From Oscillospiraceae bacterium (GTDB lineage: Bacteria; Bacillota_A; Clostridia; Oscillospirales; Oscillospiraceae): a stretch of 61,761 nt of DNA. Shown one piece after another: positions 1 through 6,821 of the stretch. Each line of letters begins with the position of its first letter. The first letter of the stretch is position 1. Where the stretch lies: positions 1 to 61,761 of the forward strand of contig JAFYLN010000013.1 in assembly GCA_017537045.1 (NCBI GenBank), read 5' to 3'. A program made the position numbers and the translations under genes. The notes under the pieces are model-generated. The model had not been told where the DNA came from and did no database searches. It was given only the letters and a program-made list of their open reading frames with translations.

Positions 1-702
1 ATCTTCGTTCCCGCTTCCCAGTCCGGCGTTGCCAAGGGCGGCGACATGGCTGGTCAGGTCGGCAAGACTGTTCAGCTGAAGGTCACTGAAGTCAACCGCG
101 CACGCCGCCGTGTCATCGGCTCCATCCGCGCTGTTTCTTCCGAGGCCCGCAAGGCTGCTCAGGAGAAGATCTGGGCTGAGATCGAAAATGGCAAGAAGTA
201 CCACGGCACTGTCAAGTCCCTGACTTCTTACGGCGCATTCGTCGACATCGGCGGTGTTGACGGCATGGTTCACGTTTCCGAGCTGAGCTGGAACCACATC
301 AAGACTCCTGCTGAGGTTGTCAAGGTTGGCGACGAGATCGACGTTTACGTCATCTCCTTCGACCCCGAGAAGCACAAGATCTCTCTGGGCTACAAGACCG
401 CTGAGATGAACCCCTGGAACCAGTTCATGACAAACTATCAGATCGGCGATGTCGTCGATGCCAAGGTCGTGAAGCTGATGACCTTCGGTGCATTTGCAGA
501 AATCCTGCCCGGCGTTGACGGCCTGATCCACATCTCCCAGATCGCTGACAAGCGCATCGGCAAGCCCGAGGATGTTCTGTCCGAGGGTCAGGATGTCAAG
601 GTCAAGATCACCGATGTTGATGCAGAGAACAAGCGTATCTCCCTGTCCATCCGCGCGCTGCTGGAAGAGCAGGCTGCTGAGACTGAAGAAGTCGCTGAGT
701 AA
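1..702 (+). CDS. S1 RNA-binding domain protein, 3' part (ribosomal protein S1-like)
   Basis: The reading frame is open from the first base of the window, so the gene starts upstream; 233 residues are visible. It opens with IFVPASQS, typical of the end of an S1 OB-fold repeat, followed by two complete S1 repeats (about residues 60-130 and 145-215) with the signatures YGAFVDIGGVDGMVHVSELS and FGAFAEILPGVDGLIHISQI, and an acidic Glu/Ala tail. S1 domains bind single-stranded RNA, and in ribosomal protein S1 they help mRNA engage the 30S subunit. In many Clostridia this protein is fused behind IspH (4-hydroxy-3-methylbut-2-enyl diphosphate reductase); whether that is so here cannot be seen. A terminator follows 13 bases after the stop. 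Confidence 0.9.
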   Translation: MFVPASQSGVAKGGDMAGQVGKTVQLKVTEVNRARRRVIGSIRAVSSEARKAAQEKIWAEIENGKKYHGTVKSLTSYGAFVDIGGVDGMVHVSELSWNHIKTPAEVVKVGDEIDVYVISFDPEKHKISLGYKTAEMNPWNQFMTNYQIGDVVDAKVVKLMTFGAFAEILPGVDGLIHISQIADKRIGKPEDVLSEGQDVKVKITDVDAENKRISLSIRALLEEQAAETEEVAE

Positions 703-714
703 TTTTCAAACGGA

Positions 715-749
715 TACCGGGGGCGCGAATACCGTCCCCGGTACTTTTT
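715..749 (+). terminator. Intrinsic terminator after the S1 gene
   Basis: An 8-bp stem TACCGGGG (715-722) / CCCCGGTA (736-743) is followed by a T run at 745-749. It should end the S1 transcript and separate it from the small-protein operon that starts at 767. Confidence 0.75.
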
Positions 750-766
750 ATCGTGAGGTGTTTGAT

Positions 767-1006
767 ATGATCAACGGTGTTATGCACATTGTTGCGGCTG
801 TTTTATTTGCGGTTATTGCGATCAAAGAAGGTGTCAGTATCATCTGGCTGGGCATTGCGGCTGTTTATCTGGTCACCGGTATCATCAATCTGGCGGTTCA
901 CGCGCTGAAGATTCGCAAAATCGAGAAAGCTGCAAAGAAGGCAGAGCAGAATAATCAGAAGACCGTTTCCCAAACCGTAGAACAAGATGCAACAGCAGGA
1001 GGTTAA
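767..1006 (+). CDS. Small two-helix membrane protein
   Basis: A 79-residue protein, not assigned to a named family. Two hydrophobic segments (about residues 5-22 and 26-45) are followed by a charged Lys/Glu/Gln tail (KIRKIEKAAKKAEQNN), so it is probably an integral membrane protein with a cytoplasmic tail. The open frame extends further upstream, but the ATG at 767 is chosen because GTGAGGTG lies 7-14 bases before it and the upstream part reads through the terminator. It is the first gene of a forward run and the Dabb gene follows 3 bases after its stop, so co-transcription is likely. Confidence 0.7.
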   Translation: MINGVMHIVAAVLFAVIAIKEGVSIIWLGIAAVYLVTGIINLAVHALKIRKIEKAAKKAEQNNQKTVSQTVEQDATAGG

Positions 1007-1009
1007 TTT

Positions 1010-1291
1010 ATGGTCAAGCATATCGTTTTATACACCCTGAAGGAAGATGTCAATAAGGACGAAGCAGTCGGCATCATTGCATCTGTGCTGGAGCCGCTGG
1101 TAGGCAAGATTCCCGGCCTGCTGCATCTGGAAGTCCGCCGTGCCTTCAATGGCATGGATTATGCCCTGTACTCCGAATTTGAAAGCCGTGAGGCACTGGA
1201 GTTCTATGCGTCCCATCCGCTGCATCAGGAGGCAAAGTCCCATTTCTTCCATTTCCTGGCTACCCGTGTGGCAGCCGATTATGAAGCATAA
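1010..1291 (+). CDS. Dabb-family (stress-responsive A/B barrel) protein
   Basis: A 93-residue protein beginning MVKHIVLYTLKED and ending with the HPLHQEAKSHFFHFL segment typical of Dabb-fold proteins, small dimeric alpha-beta barrels related to some plant and fungal cyclases. The bacterial members are mostly of unknown function. The length matches the family. The ribosome binding site AGGAGG lies just upstream, and the gene is packed between the small membrane protein and the ACT gene. Confidence 0.8.
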   Translation: MVKHIVLYTLKEDVNKDEAVGIIASVLEPLVGKIPGLLHLEVRRAFNGMDYALYSEFESREALEFYASHPLHQEAKSHFFHFLATRVAADYEA

Positions 1292-1303
1292 GGAGCAAGA
1301 TCA

Positions 1304-1573
1304 ATGAAAGCGATTGTTACTGTTGTCGGCAAGGATCAGGTTGGCATCATTGCTGCTGTCTGTGTCAAGCTTGCTGAGTATAATGTCAATGTTCTGGATA
1401 TCAGCCAGACCGTCATGCAGGGCTATTTTACCATGATGATGGTGGTGGACGTGTCCGCAGCCACACTGCCGCTGGCAGAGCTGGTGGTGCTCATGGAGCA
1501 GATGGGCAAGGAGCGCGGTCTCTCCATCCGCCTGCAGCGCGAAGATATTTTCGAAGCGATGCACCGTATCTGA
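1304..1573 (+). CDS. ACT domain protein (UPF0237 family)
   Basis: An 89-residue single ACT domain: MKAIVTVVGKDQVGIIAAVC is the first strand-helix, then VNVLDISQTVMQGYFTMMM. ACT domains bind small ligands, usually amino acids, and act as allosteric sensors. UPF0237 proteins are commonly encoded directly before UPF0210 proteins, as here (stop at 1573, next ATG at 1583). A sensing role for the pair is an inference; neither function is established. AGGAG lies about 8 bases before the ATG. Confidence 0.9.
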   Translation: MKAIVTVVGKDQVGIIAAVCVKLAEYNVNVLDISQTVMQGYFTMMMVVDVSAATLPLAELVVLMEQMGKERGLSIRLQREDIFEAMHRI

Positions 1574-1582
1574 GGTAGTGCC

Positions 1583-2941
1583 ATGTTCAGTCAGAAGGAT
1601 ATTTTAAAAACCCTCGATATGATCGACAAACGGCATCTGGACATCCGTACCATCACCATGGGCATCAGTCTGCTGGACTGCTGCGATACGGATCTTGACC
1701 GCTGCTGTGAGAAGATCTACAAAAAAATCACCACCTGCGCAAAAGACCTTGTAAAGGTGGGCTGTGATATTGAAAAAGAATTCGGCATCCCCATCGTCAA
1801 CAAGCGTATTTCCGTTACCCCCATTGCACTGGTTGCCGGCTCCTGTGAGACCGATTCCTATGTCAAGATCGCCCAGACTATGGATGCCGCCGCAAAAACC
1901 TGTGGTGTCAACTTCATCGGCGGCTTTTCTGCGCTGGTGCAGAAGGGCGCAACAAGCGGCGACTGGAAGCTGATCCGCTCCATTCCCGAGGCCATGGCCA
2001 CCACCGAGCGTGTCTGTGCCAGCGTCAATGTGGGCTCCACCAAGGCTGGCATCAACATGGATGCCGTGGCTGAAATGGGTCGTATCATCAAAAAAACCGC
2101 GGAGATCACCGCTGATAACGACGGTCTCGGCTGTGCCAAGCTGGTGGTGTTTGCCAATGCCGTGGAGGACAATCCCTTCATGGCCGGTGCGTTCCACGGT
2201 GTGGGCGAGCCGGAATGTGTCCTGAACGTGGGCGTTTCCGGCCCCGGCGTGGTCTACCATGCCCTGCAGAGCGTGAAGGGTCAGCCCTTTGACGTGGTTG
2301 CAGAAACCATAAAAAAGACCGCCTTCCAGATCACCCGCATGGGTCAGATCGTTGGCCAGGAGGCATCCAAGCGTCTGGGTGTGCCCTTTGGTATCGTGGA
2401 TCTGAGCCTTGCACCCACACCTGCCGTGGGCGACTCCGTTGCCCGCATTCTGGAGGAGATGGGACTGGAAGTCTGCGGCACCCATGGTACCACCGCAGCC
2501 CTTGCCCTGCTCAATGATGCTGTCAAAAAGGGCGGCGTGATGGCATCCAACCATGTTGGCGGCCTGTCCGGTGCGTTCATCCCCGTGTCTGAGGACGAGG
2601 GTATGATCGCCGCAGCGGAATGCGGCACCCTGACCCTCTCCAAGCTGGAAGCCATGACCTGTGTCTGTTCCGTGGGTCTGGATATGATCGCCGTTCCCGG
2701 TGATACCAGTGCCGCTACCATCTCTGCCATCATTGCAGATGAAGCAGCCATCGGCATGATCAATACAAAGACCACCGCCGTCCGCATCATCCCCGCCCCC
2801 GGTAAAACTGTGGGCGACCGTGTGGAAATGGGCGGCCTGCTGGGCAGCGCACCCGTCATGCCCGTGACCGGAGATTCTGCGGCAGAATTTGTTGCCCGTG
2901 GCGGACGCATCCCCGCTCCCATCCAGAGCCTGAAAAACTGA
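1583..2941 (+). CDS. UPF0210 (DUF711, PFL) family protein
   Basis: A 452-residue soluble protein, full length for the family, beginning [20 protein letters not shown]. Gly-rich conserved patches such as [24 protein letters not shown] and the C-terminal [20 protein letters not shown] are visible. The family has an available structural fold but no agreed biochemical function. Its nearly constant pairing with a UPF0237 ACT protein, kept here 9 bases upstream, suggests that the two proteins work together. Confidence 0.9.
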   Translation: MFSQKDILKTLDMIDKRHLDIRTITMGISLLDCCDTDLDRCCEKIYKKITTCAKDLVKVGCDIEKEFGIPIVNKRISVTPIALVAGSCETDSYVKIAQTMDAAAKTCGVNFIGGFSALVQKGATSGDWKLIRSIPEAMATTERVCASVNVGSTKAGINMDAVAEMGRIIKKTAEITADNDGLGCAKLVVFANAVEDNPFMAGAFHGVGEPECVLNVGVSGPGVVYHALQSVKGQPFDVVAETIKKTAFQITRMGQIVGQEASKRLGVPFGIVDLSLAPTPAVGDSVARILEEMGLEVCGTHGTTAALALLNDAVKKGGVMASNHVGGLSGAFIPVSEDEGMIAAAECGTLTLSKLEAMTCVCSVGLDMIAVPGDTSAATISAIIADEAAIGMINTKTTAVRIIPAPGKTVGDRVEMGGLLGSAPVMPVTGDSAAEFVARGGRIPAPIQSLKN

Positions 2942-2958
2942 GCGGGGGGGAAAATACC

Positions 2959-3492
2959 ATGAGAATCTATGTGGCAAGACACGGGCAGACCGAATGGAAC
3001 GCCCTGAATAAGACCTGCGGCACGACGGATCTGCCTCTCAATGAGCTTGGCCTGCAGCAGGCAGAGGAACTGGCGGATAAGGTAGAGGATCTGGGCATTG
3101 ACCTGATCATTTCCTCCACCCTGATCCGCGCGCAGCAGACCGCAGCCGCGGTTTCCCGCCGCATCGGTGTTCCGGTCGTGACGGACAGCCGCATTGTAGA
3201 GCAGAATTACGGCATTTACGAGGGCAAAGACCGCAAAGACCCCGGTTTTCTGGAAAACAAGCGCCATTTTGCCTACCGCTATCCCGGCGGCGGTGAATCC
3301 ATGATGGATGTGGCATACCGCATTTTCGGCTTTCTGAATGACCTGAAACAGAAGTATCCTGACAAAACGGTGCTGATCGTCTGCCATGGTGGTGTCTGCC
3401 GCCTGTTCCGAGCCTATTTTGAAAACATGACCAACGATGAGTATTATCATTATTCCGAACCCAATGGGGCAGTGAGAGAATACGAACTGTAA
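2959..3492 (+). CDS. Histidine phosphatase (phosphoglycerate mutase-like)
   Basis: A 177-residue protein of the histidine phosphatase superfamily. The phosphorylated His lies in ARHGQTEWN (residues 6-14), and the second catalytic His is in VCHGGVCR near residue 140. It resembles broad-specificity PhoE/CobC-type phosphatases rather than glycolytic mutase in length and spacing. Substrate unknown. It is the last gene of the forward run; a bidirectional hairpin terminator follows at 3698-3725 after a MITE-like repeat. Confidence 0.85.
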   Translation: MRIYVARHGQTEWNALNKTCGTTDLPLNELGLQQAEELADKVEDLGIDLIISSTLIRAQQTAAAVSRRIGVPVVTDSRIVEQNYGIYEGKDRKDPGFLENKRHFAYRYPGGGESMMDVAYRIFGFLNDLKQKYPDKTVLIVCHGGVCRLFRAYFENMTNDEYYHYSEPNGAVREYEL

Positions 3493-3501
3493 AACGGTTT
3501 A

Positions 3502-3676
3502 AATTTCAGTTTATCGTTCTGTTCCGGTTATGAATGTAGGGGCGGCGACCCGCCGCCCGGCGGTACAATGTTACGAATTCGCCGAAAACCAATGCGAAAT
3601 CGCAACATTTCTCTGCGCGGGCGACCAATGGTCGCCCCTACGTTATCCACGGCACATGGTGCGACAAACATCAATT
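3502..3676 (+). repeat. MITE-like intergenic repeat, copy 1
   Basis: Non-coding element with imperfect terminal inverted repeats: the left end reads AATTTCAGTTTATCG and the right end GACAAACATCAATT. Internal GC-rich inverted motifs GTAGGGGCGGCGACCCG and GGTCGCCCCTACG are visible. Related copies lie at 12054, 15183, 18343, 43624 and 61649. Confidence 0.75.
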
Positions 3677-3697
3677 TGAACAACAAATTTCAATACA

Positions 3698-3725
3698 AAA
3701 GCACCGGACGAAAGTCCGGTGCTTT
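3698..3725. terminator. Bidirectional intrinsic terminator
   Basis: A perfect 12-bp stem AAAGCACCGGAC (3698-3709) with a GAAA loop and GTCCGGTGCTTT (3714-3725). It sits between the forward phosphatase gene and the converging XRE gene and can serve both; the T-rich side is better on the minus strand. Confidence 0.8.
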
Positions 3726-3728
3726 ACT

Positions 3729-3938
3729 TCATGCTTTCTTCCTGTTTGTCAATCCGGCAATGTAGTCCAGAGAGACTTTGTAAAATTTTGCAAGTGTGAT
3801 GGCATGGTGAAAGGGTATTTCACGGTCACCGCGCTCATAGAGGGAATATTGCTGTGTCGTGATACCAAGAACCTCGGCCACATTCTTTTGAGCCAAATCA
3901 GCGTCCTCTCGAAGATCTTTTATTCGTTGATAATACAT
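3729..3938 (-). CDS. XRE-family helix-turn-helix regulator
   Basis: 69 residues, essentially one HTH domain: IKDLREDADLAQKNVAEVLG, then ITTQQYSLYERGDREIPFHH and a C-terminal helix with YKVSLDYIAGLT. The ATG at 3938 is preferred over an upstream in-frame ATG because AAGAAGGT lies 8 bases before it and the protein then starts at the usual family position. It is divergent from the DUF6809-like gene; twin ATTCGAAT palindromes in the shared intergenic region are candidate binding sites, so it probably represses that promoter. Confidence 0.85.
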   Translation of the reverse strand: MYYQRIKDLREDADLAQKNVAEVLGITTQQYSLYERGDREIPFHHAITLAKFYKVSLDYIAGLTNRKKA

Positions 3939-3995
3939 GATGCATACCTTCTTTATGATTGTACAAAAAAGTATATCATGCAAATAAATGAATAC

Positions 3996-4043
3996 TTGAC
4001 AAAATCATTCGAATGAATGATAATGTTATCATCTATTCGAATG
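3996..4043 (+). promoter_or_regulatory. Promoter with two palindromic operator-like sites
   Basis: TTGACA (3996-4001), a 17-bp spacer and GATAAT (4019-4024) form a near-consensus promoter for the gene at 4060. The palindrome ATTCGAAT occurs at 4007-4014, inside the spacer, and again at 4035-4042, 28 bp downstream. That spacing and position suit a repressor, most simply the adjacent XRE protein. Confidence 0.7.
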
Positions 4044-4059
4044 AAAAGAGGTGAACAAT

Positions 4060-4356
4060 ATGAACCCGTATATCGAGCGATTAAAAGAGGAACTGGATAA
4101 AAATCCGCCCTGTTATGGCTATATGGCGGCACACTCCCTGCTGGACATGCTGTATATGTGGTATGTGGAGTGGAATCCCATCACCAGTGAGCAGATCAGG
4201 CAGGATTTTTTTGAACTGGAAGCCTACTTTACCGGCTGCACAGAAAAACAGGTGGATGAAGTCATTAACATTATCACCCGCCTTTGCCAGAGCCATGAAC
4301 GTCTGGCCTTTCTGGAGGGTCTGCGCGTAGGCATCCGCCTGGCACATGAATTGTAA
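4060..4356 (+). CDS. Small protein resembling the DUF6809 family
   Basis: 98 residues, soluble and helical, beginning MNPYIERLKEELDKNPP. It is clearly homologous to the two small proteins at 23101 and 23397 (shared MNPY start, NP..EQIR.DF.EL, C-terminal ..F.EGLR.GI.LA.EL). The family assignment is from memory and tentative; function unknown. The ATG at 4060 is preferred to GTG at 4051 because AAAAGAGGTG (4044-4053) is then correctly spaced. It is driven by the promoter at 3996 and probably controlled by the XRE repressor. Confidence 0.65.
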   Translation: MNPYIERLKEELDKNPPCYGYMAAHSLLDMLYMWYVEWNPITSEQIRQDFFELEAYFTGCTEKQVDEVINIITRLCQSHERLAFLEGLRVGIRLAHEL

Positions 4357-4450
4357 AAAAGAGCACAGGACGTTAGGCGGGTGTCCGTAAAACGGTTAAC
4401 GGAGCGTATCGATATCGATGCGCTCAGTTTCGTATATGGTTTGCGAGCAG

Positions 4451-4503
4451 CCTTGGCTCTCCCTTTGGGAGAGCTGTCACCGCAGGTGACTGAGAGGGCC
4501 TTG
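4451..4503. repeat. Palindromic repeat at the 3' end of the DUF559 gene
   Basis: GCTCTCCCTTTGGGAGAGC is a perfect hairpin, followed by TGTCACCGCAGGTGACTGAG, a second hairpin. The repeat supplies the last codons and the stop codon of the reverse DUF559 gene. Related motifs recur at 4863-4966. Confidence 0.7.
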
Positions 4504-4857
4504 AAGTCGATTTTGAATGGCCATGTCAATTTGTTCGCACACACCACGAAAATCTCTGTCGATCTCCCGGTTGGAAAAACGCAAAACCTCCAAGTCAAGT
4601 GCTTCTAAGAATACAGATCGCTCAGAATCATAGGCCAACCCCTGAGGTTCATAATGTTGGGAGCCATCCACCTCAATGACCAATTGTGCAGATGCGCAAT
4701 AAAAATCTACAATAAATCTGCCGATGATTCGCTGCTTGTAAATTTTCGCTGGGTATTTGCGGAGGAAAAGATACCACAGCTTGCGTTCATGGGGCGTCAG
4801 TTCCCTGCGAAGCCGCCAGGCATTCTCCAATTGGCTATTATCTTTTGGTATGGTCAT
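4477..4857 (-). CDS. DUF559 domain protein (endonuclease-like fold)
   Basis: 126 residues. LTPHERKLWYLFLRKYP, then FIVDFYCASAQLVIEVDGSQ and a C-terminal EVLRFSNREI are the hallmarks of DUF559, a PD-(D/E)XK-type nuclease-like fold related to very-short-patch repair endonuclease; D and E in FIVDFY..LVIEVDG are the likely metal-binding residues. Substrate unknown. Start at 4857 is supported by GGAGAGGG 6-13 bases upstream, and this ribosome binding site is part of the flanking repeat, as is the stop codon. The gene thus appears to travel inside its repeat. Confidence 0.8.
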   Translation of the reverse strand: MTIPKDNSQLENAWRLRRELTPHERKLWYLFLRKYPAKIYKQRIIGRFIVDFYCASAQLVIEVDGSQHYEPQGLAYDSERSVFLEALDLEVLRFSNREIDRDFRGVCEQIDMAIQNRLQGPLSHLR

Positions 4858-4862
4858 ATTTG

Positions 4863-4966
4863 CCCTCTCCGTCCTCGCTTCGCTCGGCCACCTCTCCCAA
4901 AGGGAGAGGCAAGCCCCTCTCAGTCGGCTTCGCCGCCAGCTCTCCCAAAGGGAGAGCCAAGGGGCA
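4863..4966. repeat. Palindromic repeats at the 5' end of the DUF559 gene
   Basis: Two copies of the CTCTCCCAAAGGGAGAG hairpin (near 4892 and 4940) are separated by CAGTCGGCTTCGCCG. The family matches 4451-4503 in inverted orientation and flanks the DUF559 gene. Confidence 0.7.
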
Positions 4967-5029
4967 CTACACCCAAACGGTGTATAGAAGTGCGCTCTTT
5001 TATCTGTTCGATATGTTGCAATTCACTTA

Positions 5030-5455
5030 TTACTTTATTCGCTTGGATAAATGAAGTTCACTATCATCCGTATATCCTAGTTTTGAGTACAATGATTGGG
5101 CGGCATTATTCTCGGTTCCTGTGAGCAGTTCATATTTATGAAGAGGAAAGTTTTTGCCGCAATAAGCCTCAGCAAAAGAAATCATTTGACTAGCAATACC
5201 TCTTTGTCTGTATGCGGGACGAACATATACTTCTGTGATTTCTGGCATATATTCATCGTAACAGAATGACTTTTTCAATTGTACACATACAAAGCCAGTC
5301 AATATACCGTTTTCATTATCGACAACGACTACTTCCTGTTGATTATACATAAGAGAATTCCGAATGTTATCAATGGTTGTTTCGCCTGCACCATTGAACT
5401 CGTCATTAAGTAGCTGTAATTGTTCAGCATCATTTACAGTTGCTATTCTTACCAT
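5030..5455 (-). CDS. GNAT family N-acetyltransferase
   Basis: 141 residues. The acetyl-CoA pyrophosphate loop is visible as VYVRPAYRQRGIASQMI (about residues 75-91), and the C-terminal NNAAQSLYSKLGY segment is typical of the fold. Substrate cannot be told. AT content is higher than in flanking housekeeping genes and the gene lies inside the repeat-bounded unit 4361-5598, suggesting acquisition. It reads toward the DUF559 gene. Confidence 0.85.
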   Translation of the reverse strand: MVRIATVNDAEQLQLLNDEFNGAGETTIDNIRNSLMYNQQEVVVVDNENGILTGFVCVQLKKSFCYDEYMPEITEVYVRPAYRQRGIASQMISFAEAYCGKNFPLHKYELLTGTENNAAQSLYSKLGYTDDSELHLSKRIK

Positions 5456-5529
5456 AATGATGTCTCCAAATTTGCGATGTATCTAATTGTTTTAATATTT
5501 TATCACATTACTGTAAGATATACAAGGAT

Positions 5530-5558
5530 AGTCCCGGCAGAAAGGTCTGTCGGGACTG
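5530..5558 (-). terminator. Hairpin downstream of the U32 operon
   Basis: AGTCCCG..CAG (5530-5540) pairs with CTG.CGGGACT (5547-5557). It lies about 45 bases after the U32 stop on the minus strand and may end the tmk-to-U32 transcript, although the following T tract is weak. Confidence 0.4.
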
Positions 5559-5600
5559 TAACTGTTTTACGGATGCCCGCCGTTCGTCCGGTGCTCTCAT

Positions 5601-6818
5601 TTACTTTGCAGACAAATCCACACTTCTTCTGAGCATGCTCATGGCAGGCACCTGTTTGGGCAGCTGCAGATAGAACTTCATCTGGGGCGTTCTGGGTTCT
5701 TCCAGAGGGTTGCCCTCTATGTCCGTCATATTCTCAGGTGTGGCCGCAAAGGGGCGCAGATCGGGTCCAACGACTTCCAGTGCATCACCGGCGCGGAACT
5801 TGTTGTTCAGGCTGCACAGTGCGAGGCCGTTTTCGTCACATTCCTCGACCTTGGCAACGATCTGCCACTGACGTATGTAGCGGGAATTTTCCACATACTG
5901 ACCCGGCTCGCCGTAATAGAAGCCGGTGGAGTAGATGCGGTGGGACACATGATCCACCTCGTCCCGCCAGACCTTGTCGATCTCGCGGCCTGCATAAATA
6001 TCGTCGATCACATGACGGTATGCGCCGGTGACGATGGCAGCGTAGTAAGCGGATTTTGCCCGGCCTTCGATCTTGATGCAGTCGATGCCCGCGTCGATCA
6101 GGTCTTTCAGATGGTCGATGGTACACATATCCCGGGAATTGAGGATGTATGTGCCCTTTTCGTCCTCGTAAACGGGGAAGTACTCCCCAGGACGCTTTTC
6201 CTCCATCAGGGCGTACTGATAACGGCAGGGCTGGGCACAGGCACCGCGATTACTGTCGCGCCCGGTCATATAATTGCTCAGCAGGCAGCGGCCGGAATAG
6301 CTGACACACATGGCACCGTGGCCGAAGGTCTCGATCTCCAGCGCGGGATCGACCTTTTTGCGGATCTCCGCAATTTCTTTCAGACTGCATTCCCGCGCCA
6401 GCACCACCCGCTTGGCACCCAGGTCAAACCAGCTCTGGGCGCATTCGTAGTTGGCAATGGACTGCTGGGTGGAAATATGCCGCTCGCAGCGGGGGGCATA
6501 TTTGCCAGCCAGCATAAACGCGCCCAAATCTGCCACGATCAGCGCATCCACGCCTGCGTCATCGAGCTGTTCCAGATACTCCGGCAGGTGTGCAACTTCA
6601 TCGTTGCGGGGCATGGTATTCACCGTCACATGGGCTTTCACACCGTGATCGTGGGCATATTTGACCGCAATGGGCAGCTCCTCGGGGGTGAAATTCCCCG
6701 CGAAGGAGCGCATACCAAAGCTGGTACCGGCCAGATATACGGCATCCGCACCGTAAAGCACGGACATTTTCAGCCGTTCCATATCACCGGCAGGGCTGAG
6801 TAATTCCAGTTTTCTCAT
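5601..6818 (-). CDS. Peptidase U32 family protein (TrhP-like)
   Basis: 405 residues. MRKLELLSPAGDMERLKMSV starts the TIM-barrel domain; the U32 signature is seen as ETFGHGAMCVSYSGRCLLSN, with Cys residues GACAQPC that may hold an iron-sulfur cluster. Members YrrN/YrrO (TrhP) take part in hydroxylation of U34 in tRNA, using prephenate-derived chemistry, rather than proteolysis. The position after mltG echoes the B. subtilis yrrL-yrrM-yrrN-yrrO cluster, which supports the tRNA role. Start is 3 bases after the mltG stop, so the two are co-transcribed. Confidence 0.85.
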   Translation of the reverse strand: MRKLELLSPAGDMERLKMSVLYGADAVYLAGTSFGMRSFAGNFTPEELPIAVKYAHDHGVKAHVTVNTMPRNDEVAHLPEYLEQLDDAGVDALIVADLGAFMLAGKYAPRCERHISTQQSIANYECAQSWFDLGAKRVVLARECSLKEIAEIRKKVDPALEIETFGHGAMCVSYSGRCLLSNYMTGRDSNRGACAQPCRYQYALMEEKRPGEYFPVYEDEKGTYILNSRDMCTIDHLKDLIDAGIDCIKIEGRAKSAYYAAIVTGAYRHVIDDIYAGREIDKVWRDEVDHVSHRIYSTGFYYGEPGQYVENSRYIRQWQIVAKVEECDENGLALCSLNNKFRAGDALEVVGPDLRPFAATPENMTDIEGNPLEEPRTPQMKFYLQLPKQVPAMSMLRRSVDLSAK

Positions 6819-6821
6819 ACA

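Larger units (their letters stand above)
4361..5598. mobile_element. Putative 1.2-kb unit bounded by ~38-bp inverted repeats
   Basis: The sequence at 4361-4400 reappears inverted at 5558-5598 with about 32 of 38 matches (shared blocks GTTTTACGGA, CCCGCC, CGTCC and GTGCTC). Between the repeats are a DUF559 gene with its own short repeats and a GNAT gene of lower GC than its neighbours. No transposase is present, so movement would need help in trans. The repeats may also have arisen from local duplication. Confidence 0.45.

Noticed and set aside
1604..2977. 457-codon reverse ORF opposite the UPF0210 gene
   Set aside because: The forward frame encodes a full conserved protein with the expected neighbours; the reverse frame is His/Gly-rich shadow sequence.
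5940..6803. 287-codon forward ORF opposite the U32 gene
   Set aside because: Shadow of a conserved U32 protein; no ribosome binding site and no recognisable domain.
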